This document shows, piece after piece, positions 14,309 to 21,151 of a DNA stretch of 21,621 bases. Origin of the DNA: JBLHKS01 sp047620505. Its GTDB lineage: Bacteria; Verrucomicrobiota; Verrucomicrobiia; Verrucomicrobiales; DEV007. Positions within the stretch are counted from its first letter, which is position 1. Each line of letters opens with the position of its first letter. The notes beneath the pieces are model-generated. The model saw only the letters and a list, made by a program, of their open reading frames with translations, did not search any database and had not been told where the DNA came from. Location of the stretch: contig JBLHKS010000123.1 of assembly GCA_047620505.1 (NCBI GenBank), positions 1 to 21,621 on the forward strand, written 5' to 3'. The translations under genes and the position numbers were made by a program.

Positions 14309-15532
14309 ATGCGAGTCAAAGCGTTTCAAGGACTGGTTCCTCACCCTGACAAAGTCACCAAAATTGCGTCCGTTCCCTACGACGTGGTCAACACCGCCGA
14401 GGCGCGGGCTCTGGCCGAAGGGAACCCGCTCAGCTTTCTACACGTTCTCCGCGCGGAGATCGGTTTGCCAGACGGAACTGACCCGTACAGCGACGCGGTT
14501 TACGCAAAGTCGGTCGAGAATTTCAAGGGGCTTCAAGCCGAAGGCGCGCTGGTCCGCGAATCGGCACCGAGCGTTTATCTCTATCGTCAGACGATGGGCG
14601 AGCACTCGCAGACGGGCATCGCGCTGACCTGCCACATCGACGATTACGAGAACGACATCATCCGCAAGCACGAGAAAACGCGGCCGCAGAAAGAGGACGA
14701 TCGGACGCGGGTGGTGAACGATCTGAACGCGAATCCGGGACCGGTTTTTCTGACCTACCGCGAAAACTCGGAAGTCGACGCGTTGGTCGAAAAAATCTCG
14801 GCTGAGCAAACGCCGACTTACGATTTCACCGCTCCGGACGGCGTCGGCCACACGATCTGGAAGGTCGAAGGCGGCGACGAATTCGTTCGGCTGTTTGGCG
14901 AAATCGAACTCGGCTACGTTGCCGACGGGCACCATCGATCGGCGAGTGCTTGGCGCGTTGGATCGGAGCGTCGCGCGGCGAATCCGGATCACACTGGCGA
15001 TGAAAACTACAACTGGTTCCTCGGTGTTCTGTTTCCGGCGAATCAGCTCAAAATTCTTTCGTACAACCGTGCAGTTTCGGGATTGAACGGTCGCACGGCT
15101 GAGCAGCTGCTGGCGGCGATCGGGGAAACCTTCTCTGTTTCGGAAACGACCGAGAAAGAGCCGTCGAAGTCTGGCGAGGTCAGCATGTATCTCGATGGGA
15201 AATGGTACTCCGTGAGCTGGGATGCAGATCCGAATGCGGATCCGGTCAGCTCGCTCGACGTCAGCGTGCTTCAGGAAAGAATCCTCGCGCCGCTGCTCGC
15301 GGTAGAGGATCCTCGGACGAGCAACAACATCAGCTTCATCGGCGGAATTCGCGGTGTGGCTGAGCTGGAGAAGAAAGTCGATTCCGGTGCCGCGTCTGTC
15401 GCGTTTTCGATGTACCCGGTGACCTGTGATCAGCTCATGGCGATCGCGGATGCTGGCCAGATCATGGCACCGAAGAGCACGTGGTTCGAGCCGAAGCTCC
15501 GCAGCGGATTGTTCGTCCACACGCTGGATTAA
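14309..15532 (+). CDS. DUF1015 family protein
   Basis: 407 aa from the ATG at 14309 (MRVKAFQGLVPHPDKV), which matches the family N-terminus. The frame stays open far upstream but covers coaX and the membrane protein on the other strand, so that part is discarded. Family marks are ASVPYDVVNTAEA, NPLSFLHVLRAE, KHEKTRPQKEDDR, the signature YVADGHHRSASAW (about 201-213), NWFLGVLFPANQLKILSYNR and the C-terminal IMAPKSTWFEPKLRSGLFVH. The conserved GHHR motif suggests an enzyme active site, but no reaction is established. It is divergent from the membrane protein with a 63-bp gap, and the CBS gene follows after 74 bp. Confidence 0.92.
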   Translation: MRVKAFQGLVPHPDKVTKIASVPYDVVNTAEARALAEGNPLSFLHVLRAEIGLPDGTDPYSDAVYAKSVENFKGLQAEGALVRESAPSVYLYRQTMGEHSQTGIALTCHIDDYENDIIRKHEKTRPQKEDDRTRVVNDLNANPGPVFLTYRENSEVDALVEKISAEQTPTYDFTAPDGVGHTIWKVEGGDEFVRLFGEIELGYVADGHHRSASAWRVGSERRAANPDHTGDENYNWFLGVLFPANQLKILSYNRAVSGLNGRTAEQLLAAIGETFSVSETTEKEPSKSGEVSMYLDGKWYSVSWDADPNADPVSSLDVSVLQERILAPLLAVEDPRTSNNISFIGGIRGVAELEKKVDSGAASVAFSMYPVTCDQLMAIADAGQIMAPKSTWFEPKLRSGLFVHTLD

Positions 15533-15577
15533 GGCGGGTCGCAAGATCAGCCCGGTGAATCCCAAAATCCGCCGAGG

Positions 15578-15596
15578 CGCGCCGGAGAGCGGCGCG
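15578..15596. promoter_or_regulatory. GC-rich hairpin just upstream of the CBS-domain gene
   Basis: CGCGCCG (15578-15584), loop GAGAG, then CGGCGCG (15590-15596): a perfect 7-bp all-GC stem. It ends at the G that starts the SD-like GAGGG (15596-15600), 6 nt before the ATG at 15607. There is no T-tract, so a 5' UTR structure limiting ribosome access is as likely as a terminator for DUF1015. Confidence 0.45.
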
Positions 15597-15606
15597 AGGG
15601 TGGGGA

Positions 15607-16026
15607 ATGCGAAAGAACGAGCCAGTCACCCACGTCATGACCATGGATCCGATCACGGTTCATCATGGCGATCCAATTTCCAAAGTCCGGCAGGTCTTCC
15701 AAGAGAACGACATTCATCACCTGCCGGTCGTCAGCGGGAAAGAACTGAAGGGCATCATCAGCTGGACGGACCTGATGCGAGTCAGCTTCGGCGATGCGTT
15801 TAACCAGGACGACAAGGCCGTTGATGCGACGCTGGACCATACATTTTCGATCGAGGACATCATGAAAGAGGCTCCGCGATCGCTTGCGCTGAATTCCTCG
15901 ATCCGAGACGCTGCGGAGGCGTTGAGCGAGGCCGAATTCCATGCGCTCCCCGTCGTCGACAATGGCGAACTCGTTGGCATCGTGACCACGAAAGACCTGA
16001 TGCGATTCCTTGCTGAACTCTACTGA
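15607..16026 (+). CDS. two-CBS-domain protein
   Basis: 139 aa made of a tandem CBS pair (Bateman module): domain 1, about residues 5-60 (VTHVMTMDPITVHHGDPISK, IHHLPVVSGKELKGIISWTDLMR), and domain 2, about 78-139 (IEDIMKEAPRSLALNSSIRD, FHALPVVDNGELVGIVTTKDLMRFL). Such stand-alone proteins usually bind adenine nucleotides and act as energy sensors; the partner is unknown. It is one of the few genes here with a plausible Shine-Dalgarno sequence (GAGGG, 6 nt before the ATG). It converges on the prenyl synthase with 4 bp between stops, and both stop codons sit in one inverted repeat. Confidence 0.93.
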   Translation: MRKNEPVTHVMTMDPITVHHGDPISKVRQVFQENDIHHLPVVSGKELKGIISWTDLMRVSFGDAFNQDDKAVDATLDHTFSIEDIMKEAPRSLALNSSIRDAAEALSEAEFHALPVVDNGELVGIVTTKDLMRFLAELY

Positions 16027-16037
16027 TCGTTCAGTAG
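16020..16037. terminator. inverted repeat spanning two convergent stop codons
   Basis: CTACTGA (16020-16026), loop TCGT, TCAGTAG (16031-16037): a perfect 7-bp stem whose arms are the final Tyr codon and TGA of the two convergent genes. It could act as a weak bidirectional transcript end for both strands, but there is no T-tract. It may also be a by-product of both proteins ending in Tyr-stop with TAC TGA. Confidence 0.3.
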
Positions 16038-16897
16038 TCGCGATCGAGCAGGTAGTTCGCCAGGGCTCCGAGCGCTTCACCGCGCTCACCGAAAATCTCT
16101 AGGTCAGCCTTGGCGCGTTCGGTCAGTCGGCGAGCTTCTTCGCGAGAAGCGTCGAGCCCTAACAGAGCCGGAAAAGTGGACTTGTCAGAGGCCTCGTCTT
16201 TGCCTGCGCTCTTGCCGAGTTGCTCAGAAGACTGCGTCACGTCGAGGATGTCGTCGATGATCTGAAACGCGAGTCCGCAGGCCTGGCCGAAATCCGTCAG
16301 AGCCAGCAGCTGCTCGTCGCTCGCACCCGCGCTCATCGCTCCAAACCTGACTGTCGTCGTCAGCAGAGCCGCTGTCTTGGACAGGTGGACGAACTTGAGT
16401 TCTTCGAGGGTGAGCTGCTTGGATTCCCCTTCGAGATCGAGAACCTGGCCGCCGACGAGTTTGCGGCTGCCGCTGGTCTCTGCTAACTCGCGAGCGAATT
16501 CGCCGCCGCGCGGTTGCCCGCCGCAGATCTCGAACGCCAAAGCCTGAAGCGCGTCACCGGCGAGGACCGCGATTCCGTCGCCGAAAACTTTGTGGCACGT
16601 CGGATTTCCGCGCCGGAAATCGTCGTCGTCCATGCAAGGCAGATCGTCGTGGATCAGCGTGTAGGTGTGGAGACATTCGATCGCGACTCCGAGCGGCATC
16701 GCGGCATCGAGCGAGCCGCCGCAGGCCTCAGCAGCTGCCAGGCAGAGAATTGGGCGGAGGCGCTTGCCGCCGGCGAAAATGCTGTGACGCATCGCGCGGT
16801 GCAGCGTCTCGGGCCGCTCGGTTTCGGTCGGCAAGGCGGCGTCGAGCGCGGCTTCAACCAGCGTTCTGCGATCTTTGAGATAGGCTTGGAGATTCAT
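16031..16897 (-). CDS. ispA: polyprenyl (farnesyl/geranylgeranyl) diphosphate synthase
   Basis: 288 aa, typical for short-chain trans-prenyl synthases, which condense isopentenyl diphosphate with allylic diphosphates. It has the GKRLRP motif (44-49), the first Asp-rich motif DDLPCMD (84-90, the DDxxxxD form typical of bacterial FPP/GGPP synthases), GDALQALAFE, the second Asp-rich motif DDILD (215-219) and KSTFPALLGL. Chain length cannot be fixed by eye, so the symbol ispA is a best guess. The gene converges with the CBS gene and lies 45 bp after a small RHH-like gene on the same strand. Confidence 0.92.
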   Translation of the reverse strand: MNLQAYLKDRRTLVEAALDAALPTETERPETLHRAMRHSIFAGGKRLRPILCLAAAEACGGSLDAAMPLGVAIECLHTYTLIHDDLPCMDDDDFRRGNPTCHKVFGDGIAVLAGDALQALAFEICGGQPRGGEFARELAETSGSRKLVGGQVLDLEGESKQLTLEELKFVHLSKTAALLTTTVRFGAMSAGASDEQLLALTDFGQACGLAFQIIDDILDVTQSSEQLGKSAGKDEASDKSTFPALLGLDASREEARRLTERAKADLEIFGERGEALGALANYLLDRDY

Positions 16898-16942
16898 TTT
16901 CCTAAAGATCCAGAGCTGCGCGAATTGCCGACTCCACTTCGT

Positions 16943-17188
16943 TCATTCCTCGTTGGCGACGATTTCGTTTTGAGCGCCAATGGCAAATTCGACATCGGAC
17001 ACCTCGAGGTCTTCGCCAAGCGCTGTGAAATCTTCGAACAACGCCTGATGCGGCTGCTGAGATTCAAGAAGCTTGAGTCCCTCGGCAATGAGAGAATCCA
17101 GACTGATCTCGCGTTCAGCGGCCATCGTCTGAGCCATCGAGTAGGCCTCGCCGGGCAGCTGAACGGTGAGAATTCGAGTGTCGTCCAT
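16943..17188 (-). CDS. small ribbon-helix-helix-like protein
   Basis: 81 aa from the ATG at 17188 (MDDTRILTVQLPGEAY); the longer in-frame start at 17236 would overlap the asd 3' end and has no family support. Residues 5-38 look like a ribbon-helix-helix fold: strand RILTVQLP, then helix EAYSMAQTMAAERE and helix SLDSLIAEGLKLLES. This is the DNA-binding and dimerisation pattern of CopG/Arc-type repressors and antitoxins. The acidic C-terminal tail (EDFTALGEDLEVSDVEF) could bind a partner. No toxin ORF is adjacent. An XseB protein is often found beside ispA in other bacteria, but this sequence does not resemble it. There is no Shine-Dalgarno sequence. Confidence 0.6.
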   Translation of the reverse strand: MDDTRILTVQLPGEAYSMAQTMAAEREISLDSLIAEGLKLLESQQPHQALFEDFTALGEDLEVSDVEFAIGAQNEIVANEE

Positions 17189-17232
17189 GATAGAAAGAAA
17201 AGCCCAGTTGGCGGAAGTCAAACGTGGTCGGC

Positions 17233-18231
17233 TCAAAGAAGTTCGGCAATCTGGACTGCGTTCAAGGCGGCACCTTTGCGGACCTGGTCGCCGACGACAA
17301 AGAAACTGAGACCGTTTTCGAAAACCAGATCCCTCCGAATCCGCCCAACGAAACAGTCGTCGCCGTCGGTCGAGTCGAGTGGGGTCGGGTAGCGGTTGTT
17401 AACGTCGTCATCGATCAAACCGACGCCAGGCGCGGCTTCGATCAGCTTGCGGGCTTCCTCGACGCTTGGCGTCCTTTCGAATTCGACCGTCGCCGCGATC
17501 GAATGCGAGCGATGCACCGGAACGCGGACGCAGGTCACCGATGCGAGCAGCCCGGACGTGTGAAGAATCTTCCGGCCTTCGTTCTGCATCTTCATCTCCT
17601 CGCTGGTGTATCCGTTCGGGCCGACACCGCCGATTTCCGGAATCACGTTCGACGCGATCTGATGCCAGTAGACGTTCTTCTCAATCGGCTCGCCCTTTAC
17701 GATCGCCTTGATCTGGTTGTCGAGCTCGGTGATCCCGGCCTGGCCGCTTCCACTGACGGACTGGTAGCTGGAAGCGATGATCTTCCGCGCGCCCCATGCC
17801 TTATGAAGTGGGTTCAAGCCCATCAGCGTCACGATCGTCGTGCAATTCGGATTCGCGATCACGCCGTTGTGATTCTGCGCGTCGGCTCCGTTGATTTCCG
17901 GCACGACCAGCGGCACGCCCTCATCCATCCGGAACGCCGACGAGTTGTCGACCACGACCGCGCCAGCACCGACGGCTGGTTTCGCGAACTGCTTCGAAAT
18001 TCCGGATCCGGCGCTGAAAAGCGCGATGTCGATCCCGCCGAACGAATCCTTGGTCAATTCCTCAACCAGCAGCTGCTCACCGCGAAACGTCATCGGTTTG
18101 CCCTTCGAACGCGCCGAAGCCAGAAGCCGAAGACTGGCGATCGGGAAATCGCGTTCCTCGAGGCACTTGAGCATCTCGACGCCGACGGCTCCCGTGGCGC
18201 CCGCGATCGCAATGTGTTTTGGCGAACTCAT
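17233..18231 (-). CDS. asd: aspartate-semialdehyde dehydrogenase
   Basis: 332 aa. NADPH-dependent reduction of aspartyl phosphate to aspartate semialdehyde, the branch point to lysine/diaminopimelate, threonine and methionine. It has the nucleotide-binding loop GATGAVG (11-17), VVDNSSAFR, the catalytic cysteine in ANPNCTT (Cys130), SYQSVSGSG, the catalytic His region VPVHRSHS (His240) and the C-terminal GAALNAVQIAELL. Length and motif spacing are normal. It is the first gene of the minus-strand run asd - RHH - ispA, and a sigma70-type promoter candidate lies upstream. Confidence 0.96.
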   Translation of the reverse strand: MSSPKHIAIAGATGAVGVEMLKCLEERDFPIASLRLLASARSKGKPMTFRGEQLLVEELTKDSFGGIDIALFSAGSGISKQFAKPAVGAGAVVVDNSSAFRMDEGVPLVVPEINGADAQNHNGVIANPNCTTIVTLMGLNPLHKAWGARKIIASSYQSVSGSGQAGITELDNQIKAIVKGEPIEKNVYWHQIASNVIPEIGGVGPNGYTSEEMKMQNEGRKILHTSGLLASVTCVRVPVHRSHSIAATVEFERTPSVEEARKLIEAAPGVGLIDDDVNNRYPTPLDSTDGDDCFVGRIRRDLVFENGLSFFVVGDQVRKGAALNAVQIAELL

Positions 18232-18261
18232 TTCAATTCTACAGATTGGAAAAAGGGCGCG

Positions 18262-18289
18262 AATGTAGCGGGCCGGTCCGAACTTGCAA
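18262..18289 (-). promoter_or_regulatory. candidate promoter of asd
   Basis: Read on the minus strand: TTGCAA (18289-18284), a 16-bp spacer, then TACATT (18267-18262), about 30 bp before the asd ATG at 18231. Each hexamer matches four of six sigma70 consensus positions and the spacing is acceptable. The segment is non-coding on both strands. No Shine-Dalgarno sequence follows. Confidence 0.45.
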
Positions 18290-18380
18290 CCGTTCTGCGT
18301 GGCTTGACGATCCGTTCAGGCAAAAACGGACCCGGAAGTGCGCCACAGCGTTTTCCGGGGCGAATTGAGGTTCATCGCGA

Positions 18381-18584
18381 CTACGCCTGCAACATCGCGA
18401 TCAGTTCATCCAGCCTATCCGCGATCGTCTGAACCTCGATCTGGCTTGGTGGATCCGACACGATCAGGGCCAGCGGCGTCATTCCAGAGACGCTGCCCGC
18501 CCGTGTTGCGATCGCCGTATCCAGATCCGTCTGCGTCACTTCTCCGGGCGGGCCCACACGGATCGGATCCCAGTTCAAATCCAC
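18381..18584 (-). CDS. small hypothetical protein, possibly truncated
   Basis: 67 aa from a GTG at 18584; the frame is open upstream for 11 more codons before a stop within the IS630 remnant. It reads NWDPIRVGPPGEVTQTDLDT...DPPSQIEVQTIADRLDELIAMLQ. The C-terminal amphipathic helix (EVQTIADRLDELIAML) and the regular, low-arginine composition suggest genuine coding, perhaps a small structural or coiled-coil protein. There is no family match I can name and no Shine-Dalgarno sequence. The N-terminus may have been lost where it abuts the transposase fragment. Confidence 0.4.
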   Translation of the reverse strand: MDLNWDPIRVGPPGEVTQTDLDTAIATRAGSVSGMTPLALIVSDPPSQIEVQTIADRLDELIAMLQA

Positions 18585-18589
18585 TTCAC

Positions 18590-18814
18590 CGGCGTCACAC
18601 GCCCAAGCATGGAAGCTGGCTCAACATGGCCGAAATAGAAATTTCGCTGATGTCGCGCGCCGCGCTGAAACCCCGGATTCCAGGTCTTGAGCAATTCAGG
18701 CACATCATCACTGCAAACGCTCAGCGCCGAAACCAGTCACCGCAGCCAATCAACTGGCAATTCACAACCTCGAAGGCACGCATCAAACTAAAACGCCTGC
18801 ATCCGACAGTTTAG
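18590..18814 (+). pseudogene. C-terminal remnant of an IS630-family transposase
   Basis: Reading HTPKHGSWLNMAEIEISLMS from 18596, then RIPGLEQF, INWQFTTSKARIKLKRLHP and a TAG stop at 18812-18814, this is the characteristic C-terminal end of IS630-type DDE transposases, in which the motif carries the final catalytic Glu (MAEIE). Only about 73 residues of a protein usually near 340 aa remain; the same frame upstream is arginine- and serine-rich shadow translation, so the 5' end is deleted. No terminal inverted repeat pair could be identified. It marks an old insertion upstream of asd. Confidence 0.75.
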
Positions 18815-18833
18815 CTGTGCTTGAACACTAGCA

Positions 18834-19124
18834 GTGACTATCACATTCCACGGAAACCTTTTCAAAATTTCCGCAGGGCCCGTTGAATGCCCCGTTCTCG
18901 TCATCGTTGCGTGGTGCGCGTTGCTTGTGACAATTTTGTCCTCCCTCGTTGGGATTCTCGCTGAGAGCGATGCTCTTGGAGAAGCAGTTAAAAAGATTGC
19001 CGCACTCGAGGCGGAACCGACAGGACCCAGATGGATTTTCAGGAACAGCCCCTACTTCATGTGGACAAGCTTTATCATCGCAATTGTCGCTTTCGTAGTA
19101 TTTGCTTCACTCAATGCCTTTTGA
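18834..19124 (+). CDS. small two-helix membrane protein, hypothetical
   Basis: 96 aa starting at a GTG, with an in-frame stop 12 bp upstream. Two hydrophobic helices, CPVLVIVAWCALLVTILSSL (about 19-38) and MWTSFIIAIVAFVVFASL (about 75-92), flank a polar helix (DALGEAVKKIAALEAE). Base composition is visibly lower in GC than the flanking genes. It begins right after the transposase remnant without a Shine-Dalgarno sequence, so it may be the tail of a longer gene cut by the insertion. No family recognised. Confidence 0.5.
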   Translation: MTITFHGNLFKISAGPVECPVLVIVAWCALLVTILSSLVGILAESDALGEAVKKIAALEAEPTGPRWIFRNSPYFMWTSFIIAIVAFVVFASLNAF

Positions 19125-19495
19125 ACAAAGCTGTTCCCACGAATTTCTCATTAAATGATCTACCCATTCATCCGCCGTGAAATGATTCCTTACCACACGA
19201 GCCCTAAAAAGAGGCAAAACGCGGAGTGGACTCTCCCGCATGTTTACATGTCTTTTCTGTGTTCGATGTTTCCTTCCAGCTCGTCCGGTTAACCTTGCGT
19301 TCGCTGAAGAGATGAGTAAGTGGCGACCGATCCCGCCGGAACCGGGCAACTCAATCAGCTTCGCTCCTCGTTTCTGGCCTTGGCTCGTCCGAGCTACGGA
19401 CCCGCGAAGTGTTGATTTTTTTGGGTAGTGCGCCGGCGTCGCGTGTTGTCCCCATGGTCCCTCCCGACCCGCAGGCGGTAACCCAGAAAGGAAAC
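19125..19495. other. 371-bp intergenic stretch without a convincing gene
   Basis: Between the small membrane protein and the fumarase stop. ORFs here have shadow-like composition; the longest, on the minus strand, runs through both neighbours. A short hairpin GTCCG-agcta-CGGAC (19387-19401) is followed about 16 nt later by a run of seven T (19415-19421); the gap is too long for a standard terminator. GC is low in the left half and normal on the right, which suggests remnant sequence. No tRNA seen. Confidence 0.5.
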
Positions 19496-21124
19496 CTACC
19501 CAACCGGACACTGATTCAACTGCCGGAAAAAGTCATTCCCTTTGTCATCCACGAGGATAAACGCCGGAAAATCCTCAACGTCGATTTTCCAGACCGCTTC
19601 CATCCCGAGTTCCGGAAAATCCAACACCTCCACCTTCTTGATGTGGTTTTGCGCGAGGATCGCCGCCGGGCCGCCGATTGAGCCGAGATAAAATCCGCCG
19701 TGCTTTTTGCAGGCGTCCGTCACGGCTTGACTGCGGTTGCCTTTGGCGATCATCACCATCGACGCGCCCTGCGATTGGAAAAGATCGACGTACGGATCCA
19801 TTCGGCCAGCCGTCGTCGGACCGAACGAGCCGCTCGCTAAGCCCTCGGGTTTCTTCGCAGGTCCGGCGTAGTAAATCGGATAGTCCTTGAAGTAGTCCGG
19901 CAGCGGCTTGCCAGCGTCGATCATCTCTTTGAGCTTCGCATGCGCGATGTCGCGGGCGACGACGATTGTGCCGGTCAACTCCAGCGCCGTGGTCACGGGG
20001 TATTTCGAAAGCGTCTCTCGGACTTGATCCATCCCAGCATTGAGATCGACCTTCACACCATGGAATTTGTGGTCCTTCCACTTCTCAGGAATGAACTGGC
20101 CGGGGTTGGTTTCGAGCTGCTCGATGAACAAACCCTCTCGCGTGATTTTCGCCTTCGCCTGGCGATCGGCGGAGCAGCTGACGCCGATTCCGACCGGGCA
20201 ACTCGCGCCGTGCCGCGGCAGGCGGACGACCCTGACATCGAGCGCAAAATATTTCCCACCGAACTGAGCGCCGATCCCGATTTCCCGGGCCTGAGCCAGC
20301 AGCTGCTGTTCCATTTCGAGATCGCGAAACGCCTGCCCGTTCTCGCCGCCAGTGGTCGGCAGCTCGTCCAGATAGCGGGTCGAGGCCAGCTTTACGGTCT
20401 TCAGCGTCGCCTCGGCGCTCGTCCCACCGACGACAAAAACGAGGTGATACGGTGGGCAGGCGGTTGTGCCTAACGAAGCCATTTTTTCCGTCGCCCAACC
20501 GACAAATCGATCTGGATTCAGGAGCGCCTTGGTCTCTTGATAGAGAAAGGTTTTATTCGCCGAGCCGCCACCCTTGGTGATGAACAAAAACTCGTAAGCG
20601 TCGCCGTCTGTCGCGTAGAGTTCGATCTGACAGGGCAGATTCGACCGGGTGTTTTTCTCATCAAACAGCGTCAACGCGGACATCTGAGAATACCGCAGAT
20701 TCTCTTCCTGATAGGTTTTCCAAATCCCATTCGCGAGCGCTTCTTCGTCACCGCCGCCGGTCCAGACCTGCTGGCCTTTTTTTCCCATCACGATTGCCGT
20801 TCCGGTGTCCTGACACATCGGCAAAATCCCGCGCGCCGCGATCTCCGCGTTCCGGAGCAGCATCAGCGCGACCATCCGGTCGTTCTCGGTAGCGTCGTCG
20901 TCATCGAGGATCGCCGCCACTTGCTTGAGATGCGAAGTTCGCAGCATGAACGAAATGTCCTTGATCGCCTCATTCGCGAGGCGCGTCAGCGCGGCTGGTT
21001 CGACCTTCAGGACCTCGGTCCCGTTGAAATCGACCACCTCAACGTGGTCGCTGGTCAGATGTCGATACTCGGTCTTGTCGGGGCCGAGAGGGAAAGGCTT
21101 ATGATAGGCAAATTCTTCGCTCAC
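19496..21124 (-). CDS. fumA: fumarate hydratase, class I (iron-sulfur)
   Basis: 542 aa, normal for the single-chain class I enzyme, which interconverts fumarate and malate with a 4Fe-4S cluster. Diagnostic segments are ILPMCQDTGTAIV (Cys104), KGGGSANKTFLYQ, TTACPPYHLVFVVGGTSAE (Cys223), ASCPVGIGVSCSADRQAK (Cys317), GLASGSFGPTTAGRMDPYVD and GGPAAILAQNHIK. The three cluster-ligand cysteines have the 119- and 94-residue spacing I recall from characterised class I fumarases. The start is a GTG at 21124, without a clear Shine-Dalgarno sequence. The next gene upstream on this strand ends 80 bp away. Confidence 0.95.
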   Translation of the reverse strand: MSEEFAYHKPFPLGPDKTEYRHLTSDHVEVVDFNGTEVLKVEPAALTRLANEAIKDISFMLRTSHLKQVAAILDDDDATENDRMVALMLLRNAEIAARGILPMCQDTGTAIVMGKKGQQVWTGGGDEEALANGIWKTYQEENLRYSQMSALTLFDEKNTRSNLPCQIELYATDGDAYEFLFITKGGGSANKTFLYQETKALLNPDRFVGWATEKMASLGTTACPPYHLVFVVGGTSAEATLKTVKLASTRYLDELPTTGGENGQAFRDLEMEQQLLAQAREIGIGAQFGGKYFALDVRVVRLPRHGASCPVGIGVSCSADRQAKAKITREGLFIEQLETNPGQFIPEKWKDHKFHGVKVDLNAGMDQVRETLSKYPVTTALELTGTIVVARDIAHAKLKEMIDAGKPLPDYFKDYPIYYAGPAKKPEGLASGSFGPTTAGRMDPYVDLFQSQGASMVMIAKGNRSQAVTDACKKHGGFYLGSIGGPAAILAQNHIKKVEVLDFPELGMEAVWKIDVEDFPAFILVDDKGNDFFRQLNQCPVG

Positions 21125-21135
21125 GTCGCCACACT

Positions 21136-21151
21136 AGTCGGAACGACGACT
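21136..21151. repeat. short hairpin upstream of fumarase
   Basis: AGTCG (21136-21140), GAACGA loop, CGACT (21147-21151), followed by CCTACAACTACGGG. It lies in the 80-bp gap before the fumarase start. Possibly part of a small repeat element or a 5' UTR structure; only the hairpin itself is seen. Confidence 0.25.

Larger units (their letters stand above)
1051..20307. repeat. dispersed 8-bp palindrome GCAGCTGC, 18 copies
   Basis: Core start positions: 1052, 2935, 4105, 5743, 6337, 7126, 8772, 9215, 10061, 11658, 12328, 13174, 13543, 15103, 16306, 16731, 18069 and 20299. Every copy is preceded by A, and most extend to CCAGCAGCTGCTGG. All are inside protein genes. At about 60 % GC the 8-mer is expected less than once in this length. 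In 15 copies the codon phase is CAG CTG (usually Gln-Gln-Leu-Leu or Glu-Gln-Leu-Leu); in three (8772, 12328, 16731) it is GCA GCT GC (Ala-Ala-Ala). Confidence 0.85.

Noticed and set aside
14438..15565. 375-aa minus-strand ORF
   Set aside because: Antisense to the DUF1015 gene; no motif recognised.
16943..17188. Exonuclease VII small subunit (XseB), suggested by position next to ispA
   Set aside because: The sequence has a strand-helix-helix pattern and lacks the XseB helical signature.
18338..18589. 5' part of the plus-strand ORF leading into the IS630 fragment
   Set aside because: Ser/Pro/Arg-rich, without transposase features; the transposase similarity begins only near 18590-18596.
19387..19421. 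Intrinsic terminator between the small membrane protein and fumarase
   Set aside because: The 5-bp stem is short and the T-run lies about 16 nt beyond it; it is not convincing on either strand.
19107..19511. 134-aa minus-strand ORF across the gap after fumarase
   Set aside because: It overlaps both neighbours, has Arg/Gly/Ser-rich shadow composition and no recognisable motif.
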